This document shows positions 7,377 to 15,063 of a stretch of DNA of 23,542 bases, piece after piece. Source of the DNA: Gaiellasilicea sp035645095. Lineage in GTDB: Bacteria > Actinomycetota > Thermoleophilia > Gaiellales > Gaiellaceae. The notes beneath the pieces are model-generated. The model was not told the origin of the DNA and did not search any database. It saw only the letters and a program-made list of their open reading frames with translations. A program made the position numbers and the translations under genes. Positions within the stretch are counted from its first letter, which is position 1; each line of letters opens with the position of its first letter. The stretch lies in assembly GCA_035645095.1 (NCBI GenBank), contig DASQNG010000157.1, positions 1 to 23,542 of the forward strand, written 5' to 3'.

Positions 7377-7853
7377 GTGCTCACGATCCGGTCACTCGAG
7401 CCGCACGACTGGCCCGCCGTCGCGGAGATCTTCGCCGAGGGAATCGCCGCAGGGAGCGCGACGTTCGAGATGGCCGTGCCGTCGTGGGAGGAGTGGGACG
7501 CTGCGCACGATCCGTCGCACCGGCTCGTCGCGGAGCTGGACGGCGACATCGTCGGCTGGGCCGCGGCGTCGCCCGTCTCGCGCCGCGAGGTCTACCGCGG
7601 CGTGCTCGAGGAGAGCGTCTACGTGGCCGCGCGCGCCCGTGGCCGGGGGATCGGCCGGGCGCTCCTCGAGCGCCTCCTCGAGGCGGCGCAGGCGGGCGGT
7701 GCGTGGACGGTGCAGGCCGGCATCTTCCCGGAGAACGAGGCGAGCCTCCGGCTCCACCGGGCGGCCGGCTTCCGGGAGGTCGGTGTGCGGGAACGCATCG
7801 GCCGGCTCGGTGCCGAGTGGCGGGACGTCGTGCTGCTCGAGCGCCGGCTCTAG
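7377..7853 (+). CDS. GNAT N-acetyltransferase, phosphinothricin acetyltransferase-like
   Basis: The single-domain GNAT (158 aa) has the N-terminal IRSLEPHDWPAVAEIF pattern, the segment ATFEMAVPSWEEW typical of the PAT/bar group, an EESVYVAARARGRGIG strand with the acetyl-CoA loop RGRGIG at 88-93, and the closing NEASLRLHRAAGF. PAT-like chromosomal proteins often acetylate amino-acid analogues such as methionine sulfone, but the real substrate is unknown here. The GTG start gives a full-length family N-terminus. The gene is divergent from the HAD gene with a 25-bp gap, and its stop overlaps the fabF stop on the other strand through one CTAG palindrome, leaving no room for a terminator between them. 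Confidence 0.9.
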   Translation: MLTIRSLEPHDWPAVAEIFAEGIAAGSATFEMAVPSWEEWDAAHDPSHRLVAELDGDIVGWAAASPVSRREVYRGVLEESVYVAARARGRGIGRALLERLLEAAQAGGAWTVQAGIFPENEASLRLHRAAGFREVGVRERIGRLGAEWRDVVLLERRL

Positions 7854-9106
7854 TCGCGGAAACGGCGGAAGACGACGCAGGCGTTGTGCCCGCCGAACCC
7901 GAAGGAGTTGGAGACGCCGACCTCGATCTCCGCCTCTCGCGCCTCGTTCGGGATGTAGTCGAGGTCGCACTCGGGGTCCTCGACCTCGTAGTTGATCGTC
8001 GGCGGCAGGACGCCGCGGTTCGTCGCGAGGATCGTGAAGATCGCCTCGACCGCCCCCGCGGCGCCGAGGCAATGCCCCGTCGCGCCCTTCGTCGACGACA
8101 CCGGGATCCGCCGAGCGTGCTCCTCGCCGACGGCGAGCTTGATCACCCGCGTCTCCGACGCGTCACCGAGCGGGGTCGAGGTGCCGTGCGCGTTGATGTA
8201 GCCGACCTCGGCGGGCTCGACCGAGGCGTCCGCGAGCGCCATCCGCATCGCCCGGGCGGGATTCGTGCCCGAGGGATCGGGCTCGGTGATGTGGTTCGCG
8301 TCGGAGGAGACGCCGTAGCCGATCAGCTCGGCGTAGATCGTCGCCCCGCGCGCCCGCGCGTGCTCGAGCTCCTCGAGCACGACGACGGCGCCGGCCTCAC
8401 CCATCACGAAGCCGTCCCGCTCGGCGTCGAACGGGCGCGAGGCGCGCCGCGGGTCGTCGTTCCGGCGCGAGAGCGCGCGCATCGCGCCGAAGCCGGCGAT
8501 GCCGACCCGCGTGATCCCGGCCTCGGTGCCGCCGCAGAGCATCGCGTCGGCACGCCCGAGTCGGATCGCGTCGGCACCCTCGCCGATCGCCATGTTCGAC
8601 GCGGCGCACGCGGTGCACTGCGACGAGAGCGGCCCCTGCGTCCCGAGCTCCATCGAGACCCAGCCGGCCCCCATGTTCGGGATGATCGCCGGGATCGAGA
8701 AAGGGTTGACCCGGTCGGGGCCGCGCTCCATCAGGGTCTGGTAGCAGTCCTGGAAGGCCCCGAGCCCGCCGATGCCCGTCGCGATCGACGCGCCGATCCG
8801 CTCCGGCTCCTTGCCGATGTCGAGGCCGGAATCGGTCTCGGCTTGGCGCGCAGCGGCGAGGATCATCTGGGCGAAGCGGTCCATCCGGCGCGCCTGCTTG
8901 CGGTCGATCCACTGCGTCGGGTCGAAGTCCTTCAGCTCGCACGCGAAGTCGACGGGGAAGCCCGTCGCGTCGAACTGCCGAATCGGCGCCGCGCCGGACC
9001 CGCCGGCGATGAGGTTCGCCCACGTGGTCTCGAGGTCGTTGCCGAGCGGCGTCACCATGCCGAGGCCGGTCACGACCACTCTCCGCCTGCCGTTCAGTGA
9101 GCTCAT
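7850..9106 (-). CDS. fabF: Beta-ketoacyl-ACP synthase II
   Basis: FabF condenses malonyl-ACP with a growing acyl-ACP in FAS-II. The 418-aa length is normal. The catalytic triad is complete: Cys167 in TACAAS, His307 in NAHGTSTPLGD and His345 in GATGHCLGAAG. The N-terminus VVVTGLGMVTPLGND and the C-terminal NSFGFGGHNAC are classic. The ATG at 9106 has GGGAG just upstream. The gene is last in the fab operon, 15 bp after fabG, and that gap is too short for acpP, which many bacteria have here. The TAG stop lies in a CTAG shared with the convergent GNAT gene. Confidence 0.98.
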   Translation of the reverse strand: MSSLNGRRRVVVTGLGMVTPLGNDLETTWANLIAGGSGAAPIRQFDATGFPVDFACELKDFDPTQWIDRKQARRMDRFAQMILAAARQAETDSGLDIGKEPERIGASIATGIGGLGAFQDCYQTLMERGPDRVNPFSIPAIIPNMGAGWVSMELGTQGPLSSQCTACAASNMAIGEGADAIRLGRADAMLCGGTEAGITRVGIAGFGAMRALSRRNDDPRRASRPFDAERDGFVMGEAGAVVVLEELEHARARGATIYAELIGYGVSSDANHITEPDPSGTNPARAMRMALADASVEPAEVGYINAHGTSTPLGDASETRVIKLAVGEEHARRIPVSSTKGATGHCLGAAGAVEAIFTILATNRGVLPPTINYEVEDPECDLDYIPNEAREAEIEVGVSNSFGFGGHNACVVFRRFRD

Positions 9107-9121
9107 CTCTCCCGTCCGCCG

Positions 9122-9841
9122 TCACATACCGAGGCCGCCGTCGACGAGCAGCACCTCGCCCGTGATGAACGACGCCTCGTCGGAGCAGAGGAAGCGTACC
9201 GCCCCGGCCACGTCCTCCGGATCGCCGAGCCTGCCGAGCGGCGTCGAGTCGAGCATCGCGCTCGTGGCCCCCTCCGGGAGGACGTCCGTCAGCTGCGTCT
9301 TGACGTAGCCGGGCGCCACGACGTTCGCGCGGACGCCGCGCGAGCCGAGCTCGCGCGCGATCGACTTCGTGAAGCCGATGATCCCCGCCTTCGAGGCCGC
9401 GTAGTTCGTCTGCCCCCAGTTGCCGTGGACGCCAACAATGGACGAGACGTTCACGATCGCCCCCGCCCGGCGCCGCATCATCGGCCGCGTGACGGCACGG
9501 CAGGTGTAGAAGACGGAGGAGAGGTTCGTCTCGAGCACCGTCCGCCAGTCGTCGTCGCTCATCCGGGCGAGGACGCCGTCGCGGGTGAGACCCGCGTTGT
9601 TGACGAGGATGTCGACGTCGCCCGCCTCGGCGACGAGGCGCGCCGCCTCGTCCGCGGAGGAGACGTCGGCCTGGACGGCGCGCCCGTCCAGCTCCTCCGC
9701 GAGCCGCTCGGCCTCCTCCTGACCGGTGCGGTAACCGAGGACGACGCTCGCGCCGGCGCCTGCGAGCTCCTGCGCGATCGCCCGCCCGATCCCCCGGGAC
9801 GCGCCGGTGACGAGCGCGGTCTTGCCTTCGAGTGACGCGAA
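9122..9841 (-). CDS. fabG: 3-oxoacyl-ACP reductase; start codon not canonical (start approximate)
   Basis: FabG reduces 3-oxoacyl-ACP with NADPH. Reading the minus strand from about 9841 gives about 239 aa with every SDR landmark: LEGKTALVTGASRGIG (cofactor loop), DILVNNAG, NVSSIVG (catalytic Ser), YAASK (catalytic Tyr and Lys) and the ending VDGGLGM. The frame has no ATG, GTG or TTG between a stop at 9886-9884, inside fabD, and the ATG at 9562, which would remove about 93 residues including the whole cofactor loop. The best family alignment would begin at the TTC codon at 9841 (then ASLEGK). The fabD stop is at 9851-9849, and fabG lies in the +1 frame relative to fabD. An unusual start, a frameshift fusion with FabD, or a base error are all possible. 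The gene itself is certain; the start is not. Confidence 0.9.
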   Translation of the reverse strand, partial: FASLEGKTALVTGASRGIGRAIAQELAGAGASVVLGYRTGQEEAERLAEELDGRAVQADVSSADEAARLVAEAGDVDILVNNAGLTRDGVLARMSDDDWRTVLETNLSSVFYTCRAVTRPMMRRRAGAIVNVSSIVGVHGNWGQTNYAASKAGIIGFTKSIARELGSRGVRANVVAPGYVKTQLTDVLPEGATSAMLDSTPLGRLGDPEDVAGAVRFLCSDEASFITGEVLLVDGGLGM

Positions 9842-9848
9842 GGACGAG

Positions 9849-10769
9849 CTAGGCCAGCGTCTCCTCCAGCGTCCGGAGGCCCTTCAAATCGCTGACGGAG
9901 ACGGTGCGGACGCTCCTGTCGATCCTCTTCAGTAAACCGCTGAGGACGTTGCCCGGGCCCACCTCGACGAAGACCGTCACGCCCTGCTCGACGAGAGAGC
10001 GCGCGGCCTGCGTGAACTTGACCGGCGCCGTCAGCTGCTGCACGAGCAGCTCCCCGTAGCGGCCCGCGTCCTCCAGCCGAGCCGTGACCGTCGACATGAA
10101 CGCGATGCGTGGATCCTCGAAGTGGATCCGGTCGACGACGGGCCGCAGCTTGTCCGCCGCACGCTCGACGAGCGGCGAGTGGAACGCCCCGGAGACCCGC
10201 AGTCGGACTGCCCGCCGCGCACCCTCGCGCTCGGCCTCGGTGCAGCACTCGCCGACGGCGTCGTCCTCGCCCGAGACGACGATCTGCCCCGGGCAGTTGT
10301 AATTCGCCGGCCAGACGTTCGAGATCCGGCGGCAGAGGCCCTCGACGACCTCGTCTGCGAGGCCGAGGATGGCCGCCATCGAGCCGGGGCGCTCCTGCGC
10401 GGCCTCCGCCATCGCCAGCCCGCGCTCGCGCACGACGGCGATCGCCTGAGCCGCCTCGAGCGACCGGGCGGCGCCCAGTGCGGCGAACTCGCCGACGGAG
10501 TGGCCGACGACGAAGTCGGGCTGGATCCCGCGCGCGCGGATGGCCTCGTGCAACGCGAGGCTCGTCGCGACGAGCGCGGGCTGCTGGATCTTCGTGTCGA
10601 GCAGGTCGTCCGCAGGCCCGTGGAAGCAGATCGCCTTCAGGTCGAGGCCGGCCGCCTCGCTCCCGGCCTCGTACACGGCCATCGCCTCCGGCACGGCCTC
10701 CGCCACCTCGCGTCCCATCCCGGCCTCGAACGATCCCTGGCCCGGGAACATGAAGGCGATCTTGCTCAC
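9849..10769 (-). CDS. fabD: Malonyl-CoA:ACP transacylase
   Basis: FabD moves malonate from CoA to ACP. The 306-aa protein starts SKIAFMFPGQGS (oxyanion-loop Gln), has the nucleophile motif GHSVGEF, the active-site His in SGAFHSPL, and VEVGPGNVLSGL near the C-terminus. I chose the GTG at 10769 because it overlaps the fabH stop as GTGA and has a strong GGAGGGAG (10777-10784) in front; the open frame further upstream is non-coding overlap with fabH. FabD ends naturally with the usual length at the TAG at 9851-9849, directly before the start-less fabG. Confidence 0.97.
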   Translation of the reverse strand: MSKIAFMFPGQGSFEAGMGREVAEAVPEAMAVYEAGSEAAGLDLKAICFHGPADDLLDTKIQQPALVATSLALHEAIRARGIQPDFVVGHSVGEFAALGAARSLEAAQAIAVVRERGLAMAEAAQERPGSMAAILGLADEVVEGLCRRISNVWPANYNCPGQIVVSGEDDAVGECCTEAEREGARRAVRLRVSGAFHSPLVERAADKLRPVVDRIHFEDPRIAFMSTVTARLEDAGRYGELLVQQLTAPVKFTQAARSLVEQGVTVFVEVGPGNVLSGLLKRIDRSVRTVSVSDLKGLRTLEETLA

Positions 10770-11761
10770 GCAGCTTCTCCCTCCGTCCATTCGATCAGTG
10801 CCGAGCCCCACGTGAGGCCCGCTCCCATGCCCGTCATCAGCGCCAGCTTGCCTGCACGCAGCCGACCGTCCGCGCGCGCGTCGGCGAGCGCGAGGGGGAT
10901 CGAGCCCGACGAGGTGTTCCCGTACCGGTCGACGTTCACCACCGTCTTCTCCTGCGGGATCCCGAGCTTCCCGCTCGCGTGGTCGATGATGCGCTTGTTC
11001 GCCTGGTGCGGCACGTACACGTCGACGTCGTCCACCGTCCGGCCGCACTCGCGCAGGATCTTCTCGCCCGAGGACACCATCACGCGCGTCGCGAACTTGA
11101 ACACCTCGCGCCCGTTCATCTTCACGAGCCTCGTCGGGTCGTCGAAGTGGCGCGAGCCGCTGCCCGGCAGCCAGAGGTTCTCGCCGCCGCCGCCGTCCGC
11201 GCCGAGCTCGAAGCCGAGGAAGCCGCCCTCCTCGACCCGCTCGAGCACGACGGCACCCGCGCCGTCGCCGAAGAGGACGAGCGTGGAGCGGTCGTGCCAG
11301 TCGAGGATCTTCGAGAGCACGTCGCCGCCGACCACGAGCGCGCGGCGCGACAGCCCGGACGCAATCATCCCGTAGGCCTGCGCGAGCGCGTACATGAAGC
11401 CGGTGCACCCCGCGAGCAGGTCGTACGCCGCCGCGTCGGGCATCCCGAGCTGGTCGGCGAGAAGCGCGGAGCTCGTCGGGAACATCATGTCGGGTGTCAC
11501 CGTCGCGACGATGATCAAGTCGATGCTCGCGGCGTCCGCCTCGGCGGCGGCGAGGGCCTGCAGCGCCGCGGGGCGGGCGATGTCCGTCAGCGCCTCCTCC
11601 TGCGTGGCGAAGCGCCGCTCGCGGATCCCCGTGCGCTCGAGGATCCACTCGTCGGAGGTGTCGACGAAGCGCTCCAGGTCGGCGTTCGTGTAGACCGTCT
11701 CGGGCACGTGGGTGCCGAGGCCGGTGATGCCGACGCGTGTGCCGTTGGCGCTGCCGATCAC
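10766..11761 (-). CDS. fabH: Beta-ketoacyl-ACP synthase III
   Basis: FabH starts fatty-acid synthesis by condensing an acyl-CoA with malonyl-ACP. The protein (331 aa) has the triad Cys in LLAGCTGF, His in PHQANKRI and Asn in YGNTSSGS, plus the N-terminal VGITGLGTHVPE and the SDEWILERTGIRERR segment. I chose the GTG at 11761, which overlaps the fabZ stop as GTGA and has an AGG stretch before it; a longer frame to 11872 only overlaps fabZ. Many actinobacterial FabH enzymes prefer branched starters, but that cannot be judged from this reading. Confidence 0.97.
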   Translation of the reverse strand: MIGSANGTRVGITGLGTHVPETVYTNADLERFVDTSDEWILERTGIRERRFATQEEALTDIARPAALQALAAAEADAASIDLIIVATVTPDMMFPTSSALLADQLGMPDAAAYDLLAGCTGFMYALAQAYGMIASGLSRRALVVGGDVLSKILDWHDRSTLVLFGDGAGAVVLERVEEGGFLGFELGADGGGGENLWLPGSGSRHFDDPTRLVKMNGREVFKFATRVMVSSGEKILRECGRTVDDVDVYVPHQANKRIIDHASGKLGIPQEKTVVNVDRYGNTSSGSIPLALADARADGRLRAGKLALMTGMGAGLTWGSALIEWTEGEAA

Positions 11762-12210
11762 GACGACCTGTCCACGGCGAAGGTGAGCGTTCCACGGACG
11801 GCGAGCTCGCCCCCGACGGTCGCCCGGGCGCGCCCCCGACCGATCGGGCCGCGGACGGTCTCCAGGTCGCACTCGAGGTCGAGCACGTCGCCTGGCCTGA
11901 CGACGCGCTTGAAGCGGACGCCGTCGATCCCGGCGAAGAGCGCGATCCGGCCGCGGTTCTCCTCCTCCGAGAGCACGGCCACCGCGCCGGCCTGCGCGAG
12001 CGCCTCGACCATCTTCACGCCCGGCATGATCGGGTTGCCGGGGAAGTGCCCGGCGCAGTCCTCCTCGGTCACGGTCTTCCGCGCGACGACGCGCGCGCCG
12101 GGCACGAGCTCCACGACCTCGTCGAGGAGCAGGAACGGTGGCCGGTGCGGCAGGATCGCTTCGATCCCGCTGCGCCCGAGCGGCAGCCCCTCCGGCACGC
12201 CGGCGCTCAT
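11758..12210 (-). CDS. fabZ: 3-hydroxyacyl-ACP dehydratase
   Basis: FabZ removes water from 3-hydroxyacyl-ACP. The 150-aa hot-dog-fold protein carries LPHRPPFLLLD, the catalytic His55 in GHFPGNPIMPGV and the acidic residue at Glu69 in MVEALAQ. The FKRVVRPGD segment is also typical. The ATG at 12210 overlaps the stop of the upstream sigma-factor gene as ATGA, and its own stop overlaps fabH as GTGA. The open frame reaching far upstream (to 13218) is an Arg/Ala-rich artefact across the sigma and amidase genes. Confidence 0.97.
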   Translation of the reverse strand: MSAGVPEGLPLGRSGIEAILPHRPPFLLLDEVVELVPGARVVARKTVTEEDCAGHFPGNPIMPGVKMVEALAQAGAVAVLSEEENRGRIALFAGIDGVRFKRVVRPGDVLDLECDLETVRGPIGRGRARATVGGELAVRGTLTFAVDRSS

Positions 12211-12812
12211 GCGGGGACGCGGTCGGTGAGCCGGCTTCGGAGCCGCGCGCGGCCGCGGTGCGCGTGCGACTTGGCGGTCCCCACCGGCAGCCCCTCGGCG
12301 CCTGCGATCTCCTCGAAGGAGAGGTCGAAGGCGTCCTTCAGCACGACGACCTTCGCCTGCGCCGGCGTCAGGTCCGCAAGGCAGGCGCCGAGCTCGCGGC
12401 GGAGCGCCGACCGCTCGGCCTGCTGCGCCGGGTCGGCGTCCCGCGCCTCGCGCCGGTCCTCGTCGAGGGGCTCGTGACGCCGCGCCAGCTGGCGCTGCGC
12501 GACGTCCCGGCAGGCGTTGACGGTGAGGCGGTGCAGCCACGTGCCGAACGCGCACTCGCCCCGGAACTGCCGCAGCTTGACGCAGACCCGTGCGAGGGCG
12601 TCCTGCGCAGCGTCGCGGGCATCCTCGGGATCGCGCAGCAGGTGCCGCGCCAGCCGCTCGACCCGCGGGGCGTGGCGCTCGCACAGCGCGGCGAGCGCGA
12701 GCGCGTCGCCGTCCTTCGCCCGGCGGACGAGGATCGGGTCGCTCAGCCGCGCATACTCGAGCGGGCCGTCTGCCCGGAGGCTGCGGGGGATGGGGCGGCG
12801 GGTGGCTGGCAC
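12207..12812 (-). CDS. ECF-type RNA polymerase sigma factor coupled to fabZ
   Basis: The 201-aa protein has a sigma-70 region 2 (about 25-105; RDPEDARDAAQDALARV with downstream FGTWLHRLTVNACRD) and a region 4 helix-turn-helix (about 145-195; LTPAQAKVVVLKDAFDLSFEEIA and GTAKSHAHRGRARL), separated by a charged linker. There is no region 1.1 or 3, so it is of the ECF class. The GTG at 12812 is the only usable start in the frame, but GGAG abuts it with no spacer. TAGACT lies nine bases before the GTG and could be its own -10. Its stop overlaps fabZ as ATGA. No anti-sigma gene is adjacent. The amidase gene ends 21 bp upstream in the same direction. Its regulon is unknown. Confidence 0.9.
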   Translation of the reverse strand: MPATRRPIPRSLRADGPLEYARLSDPILVRRAKDGDALALAALCERHAPRVERLARHLLRDPEDARDAAQDALARVCVKLRQFRGECAFGTWLHRLTVNACRDVAQRQLARRHEPLDEDRREARDADPAQQAERSALRRELGACLADLTPAQAKVVVLKDAFDLSFEEIAGAEGLPVGTAKSHAHRGRARLRSRLTDRVPA

Positions 12813-12821
12813 CTCCGCGCG

Positions 12822-12827
12822 AGTCTA
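12822..12827 (-). promoter_or_regulatory. Candidate -10 element (TAGACT) before the sigma-fab operon
   Basis: TAGACT on the minus strand lies nine bases before the sigma-factor GTG, in the 21-bp gap after the amidase stop. The same hexamer at the same distance from a GTG precedes nfeD at 15049-15054. I found no matching -35. Confidence 0.3.
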
Positions 12828-12833
12828 CTGCCG

Positions 12834-14966
12834 CTACCGTCGCGAGACGGGGACGCTGCGGTTCCCGGCCGCGTCCCACGCGACGGCGCGCACGCCGCCC
12901 TTCCGGCTCGCGTTCGGGACGAGCGTCTCGCCGGCCGCGGCGGCGACGTGGGTGACGCTGCGACCGCCGGCCCGCACGGTCAGCGTCACCGGCTCGCTCA
13001 CCCACAGGCGAAGCGGCTGCCGCTTCACGATCCGCACGGTCGGCGCGCGGGTGTCGGCGACGAAGGGCAGCGCGACACGGGCTGTCGCGACACCGTCGGT
13101 CGCCTCCAGCTCCGCCACGTAGGCCCCGTCGAGCAGCTTCCCGATGCGCTTCTTCCCGTTCCAGGTGACGGTCTGGCGACCTGCCGGCAGCCGCGCCTGC
13201 AGCGGCGTCACGACCCACTTACCCTGCCGCAACACGCGCAGCCGCACGTCCGCGGGCGTGCTCAGGGCGAAGCGGAAGCCCACGATGTCCGCACGCCCGT
13301 CGCCGTTCGGCGAGAACGCGGCGCGTGTGAGGCCCACCTCTCCGAGCGTGCGTGTCACGGCGACCTGCACCTCGGCGGTCGCCACACGGCCGGCGGTCGC
13401 GCGAGCCTCGAACGAGAGCGTGTAGAGGCCGTCCGGAAGGTCGGCCGCGTCGAAGGCGAGCGTGTGCTCGGCGGCGCGCTTCCACGCCCGCAGGAGCGTC
13501 CGCACCGGGGCGCGCGCCCCGTCGAGGACCGTGACGACGAGGTTGGCCTCGGCCGAGAGCGTGTACGTCAGCGTTGAGACGTCCGCCACCCCGTCGCCGT
13601 TCGGCGTCACCGTCTCCGGGTCCGCGGCGAGGCCCGAGAGCTCGAGCGGCGCGTCCGGCGACGCCGGGGCGCCGCCGATCCTCCCTCGGGCCGGCAGCAC
13701 GTCCGCGCCGGCGCGGACCGCGTACGTGTAGGCCCCCTTCCTGGCGAGGGCGAGGGAGGCGTCCCAGGTCCAGTCGACGGTGGAGCCGGAGCCGGAGCCG
13801 GTCGCGACGACCGCCCCGGCGGAGTCGCTGACCTCGATCGTCCACGGCAGCGGCCCCGAGAGGCGCGCACGGAAACGCACCGGGCCGGGAGGCGTCCCGG
13901 TGACGCTCGGCGCGTACAGCTTCGGGACGCCGATGCCGGAAACCTCGCCCGCGACCGTGTTGAGCAGGGCGTAGAGCGCCGTGCCGGGACAGTCGGTGAA
14001 GCCAGTGTCGCGGTGCCCGGAGACCGCGCGGAGAAAGACCGGGAGCCCGGACGGGAACCGCTTGTTGCCGCCGGAGGGAACGGAGAGCGTGGAGAGCGGG
14101 TCGACGTGCGCGAGATCGAGCCGCCATGCGAGCAGACGTGCGAGTGCGTCACGCGTCTTCGCCGCAACCGCGAGCGAGCTGTACTCGCCAAGCACCGCCA
14201 CGCCGACCGAGCCGGTGTTGAAGCCCTCCGCGTGCGCACCCACGACGTTCCGCTCGATGCCGCCGTAGCGCCCCTCGAAGACCTGCCCGTACGTGTCGAC
14301 GAGGAAGTTGTAGCCGATGTCGTTCCAGCCGTTCCCCTTCACGTGGTAGACCTGGATCGCCTTCACGATCGCGGCCGACTGCGTCGCCGTGTAGGTGTTC
14401 GAGCCGGCCGTGTGGTGGACGACGGAATAGCGCACCGAGGGGGCGTAGACGGGCGCGGCTCGCCGGATCGACTCGTCGGCCTTCCAGCCGAGGCGCGGCA
14501 CGATCGGCGGCGCGGCTGCGCGCTGCAGCGTCCGCGCAGGCACAGCGGCCGCGGTGCTCCACACGAACCACGCGCGCAGACGGGTCACGCGGCCCAGCGT
14601 CCGGTACTCGATTCGGTCGGAGGCGCCGACCCACCACGGGTTGCCGAGGCGCCAGCCGCGTGCAGCCGCCAGCTCCGGCGAGCGGGCGTCCGGCCGGTCC
14701 TCCGCCTCGGGCGCCGCGTCCTGCCAGGCGCTCCAGCGCCCGCCGAGCGTGCGCGTCCTGAACCGGACCGAGCCCGAGCCCTGCCAGTGGAGCCCGACCA
14801 GGTTGAAGCGCTCCGGCGCCTGCGTCCCCGAGGAGGCGAGCGTGCGCTGCCCCGCGAGTGGGACGTCGCGCGAGACGATCGTCGCGTCCCCGGCGTGCGC
14901 CACCCCCGCCAGGAGCAGCGAGAGCGAGGCGAGCGCGAGCAGCGCCAGAGGGCGAAGGGTTCTCAT
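12834..14966 (-). CDS. Secreted N-acetylmuramoyl-L-alanine amidase (PGRP/amidase_2) with C-terminal Ig-like modules
   Basis: The 710-aa protein starts with a signal peptide (Arg at 2 and 5, hydrophobic 7-20, likely cut after AHA near 25). The amidase/PGRP domain spans about 175-340, with likely zinc ligands His184 (VVHHTAG), His318 (SGHRD) and Cys326 (TDCPG), and YNFLVD and GSVGVAVLG between them, so it should cleave peptidoglycan. The C-terminal half holds beta-sandwich repeats. Two have the motif TPNGDGVAD (454-462) or SPNGDGRAD (552-560), the acidic turn seen in FlgD-like Ig modules, and a last one ends AWDAAGN. The ATG at 14966 is chosen for the signal peptide; the frame goes on to 15212 but would overlap divergent nfeD. 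No Shine-Dalgarno is seen. It may lead the sigma-fab transcript. Confidence 0.92.
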   Translation of the reverse strand: MRTLRPLALLALASLSLLLAGVAHAGDATIVSRDVPLAGQRTLASSGTQAPERFNLVGLHWQGSGSVRFRTRTLGGRWSAWQDAAPEAEDRPDARSPELAAARGWRLGNPWWVGASDRIEYRTLGRVTRLRAWFVWSTAAAVPARTLQRAAAPPIVPRLGWKADESIRRAAPVYAPSVRYSVVHHTAGSNTYTATQSAAIVKAIQVYHVKGNGWNDIGYNFLVDTYGQVFEGRYGGIERNVVGAHAEGFNTGSVGVAVLGEYSSLAVAAKTRDALARLLAWRLDLAHVDPLSTLSVPSGGNKRFPSGLPVFLRAVSGHRDTGFTDCPGTALYALLNTVAGEVSGIGVPKLYAPSVTGTPPGPVRFRARLSGPLPWTIEVSDSAGAVVATGSGSGSTVDWTWDASLALARKGAYTYAVRAGADVLPARGRIGGAPASPDAPLELSGLAADPETVTPNGDGVADVSTLTYTLSAEANLVVTVLDGARAPVRTLLRAWKRAAEHTLAFDAADLPDGLYTLSFEARATAGRVATAEVQVAVTRTLGEVGLTRAAFSPNGDGRADIVGFRFALSTPADVRLRVLRQGKWVVTPLQARLPAGRQTVTWNGKKRIGKLLDGAYVAELEATDGVATARVALPFVADTRAPTVRIVKRQPLRLWVSEPVTLTVRAGGRSVTHVAAAAGETLVPNASRKGGVRAVAWDAAGNRSVPVSRR

Positions 14967-15063
14967 CTGTGGAGGGTGTCGGACCCCGTGCTTCGTCCAC
15001 AAGGGTAGAAGTCCCTGCTTGACCGAATGCTTACAGAGGCCTCGCGGGTAGACTCGGAGCACT
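14967..15063. promoter_or_regulatory. Divergent gap between the amidase and nfeD genes
   Basis: This 97-bp gap should hold both promoters. For nfeD, TAGACT (15049-15054) lies nine bases before the GTG, and TTGACC (15019-15024) is a good -35 match but 24 bases away, too far for a normal pair. GGAG (15056-15059) may be the ribosome-binding site. For the amidase, TACCCT on the minus strand (15002-15007) is the best -10 match, without a convincing -35. Assignments are tentative. Confidence 0.35.

Noticed and set aside
6758..9100. A 780-codon open frame on the plus strand
   Set aside because: It is antisense to the HAD and fabF genes and covers the real plus-strand GNAT in another frame. Its product is Arg/Ala/Gly-rich without any domain, a usual by-product of high GC.
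11758..13218. A 486-codon minus-strand frame that could fuse a long N-terminal part to FabZ
   Set aside because: The upstream part is low-complexity Arg/Ala sequence overlapping the sigma and amidase genes in another frame. FabZ has its own ATG at 12210 with an ATGA overlap.
13783..13800. GGAGCC repeated three times, a possible short tandem repeat
   Set aside because: It encodes a Gly-Ser linker (SGSGSGS) inside the amidase gene and looks like ordinary low-complexity coding sequence.
15019..15054. TTGACC and TAGACT as a paired -35/-10 promoter of nfeD
   Set aside because: The spacing is 24 bases, too long for a normal sigma-70-type promoter; only the -10 is kept as a weak candidate.
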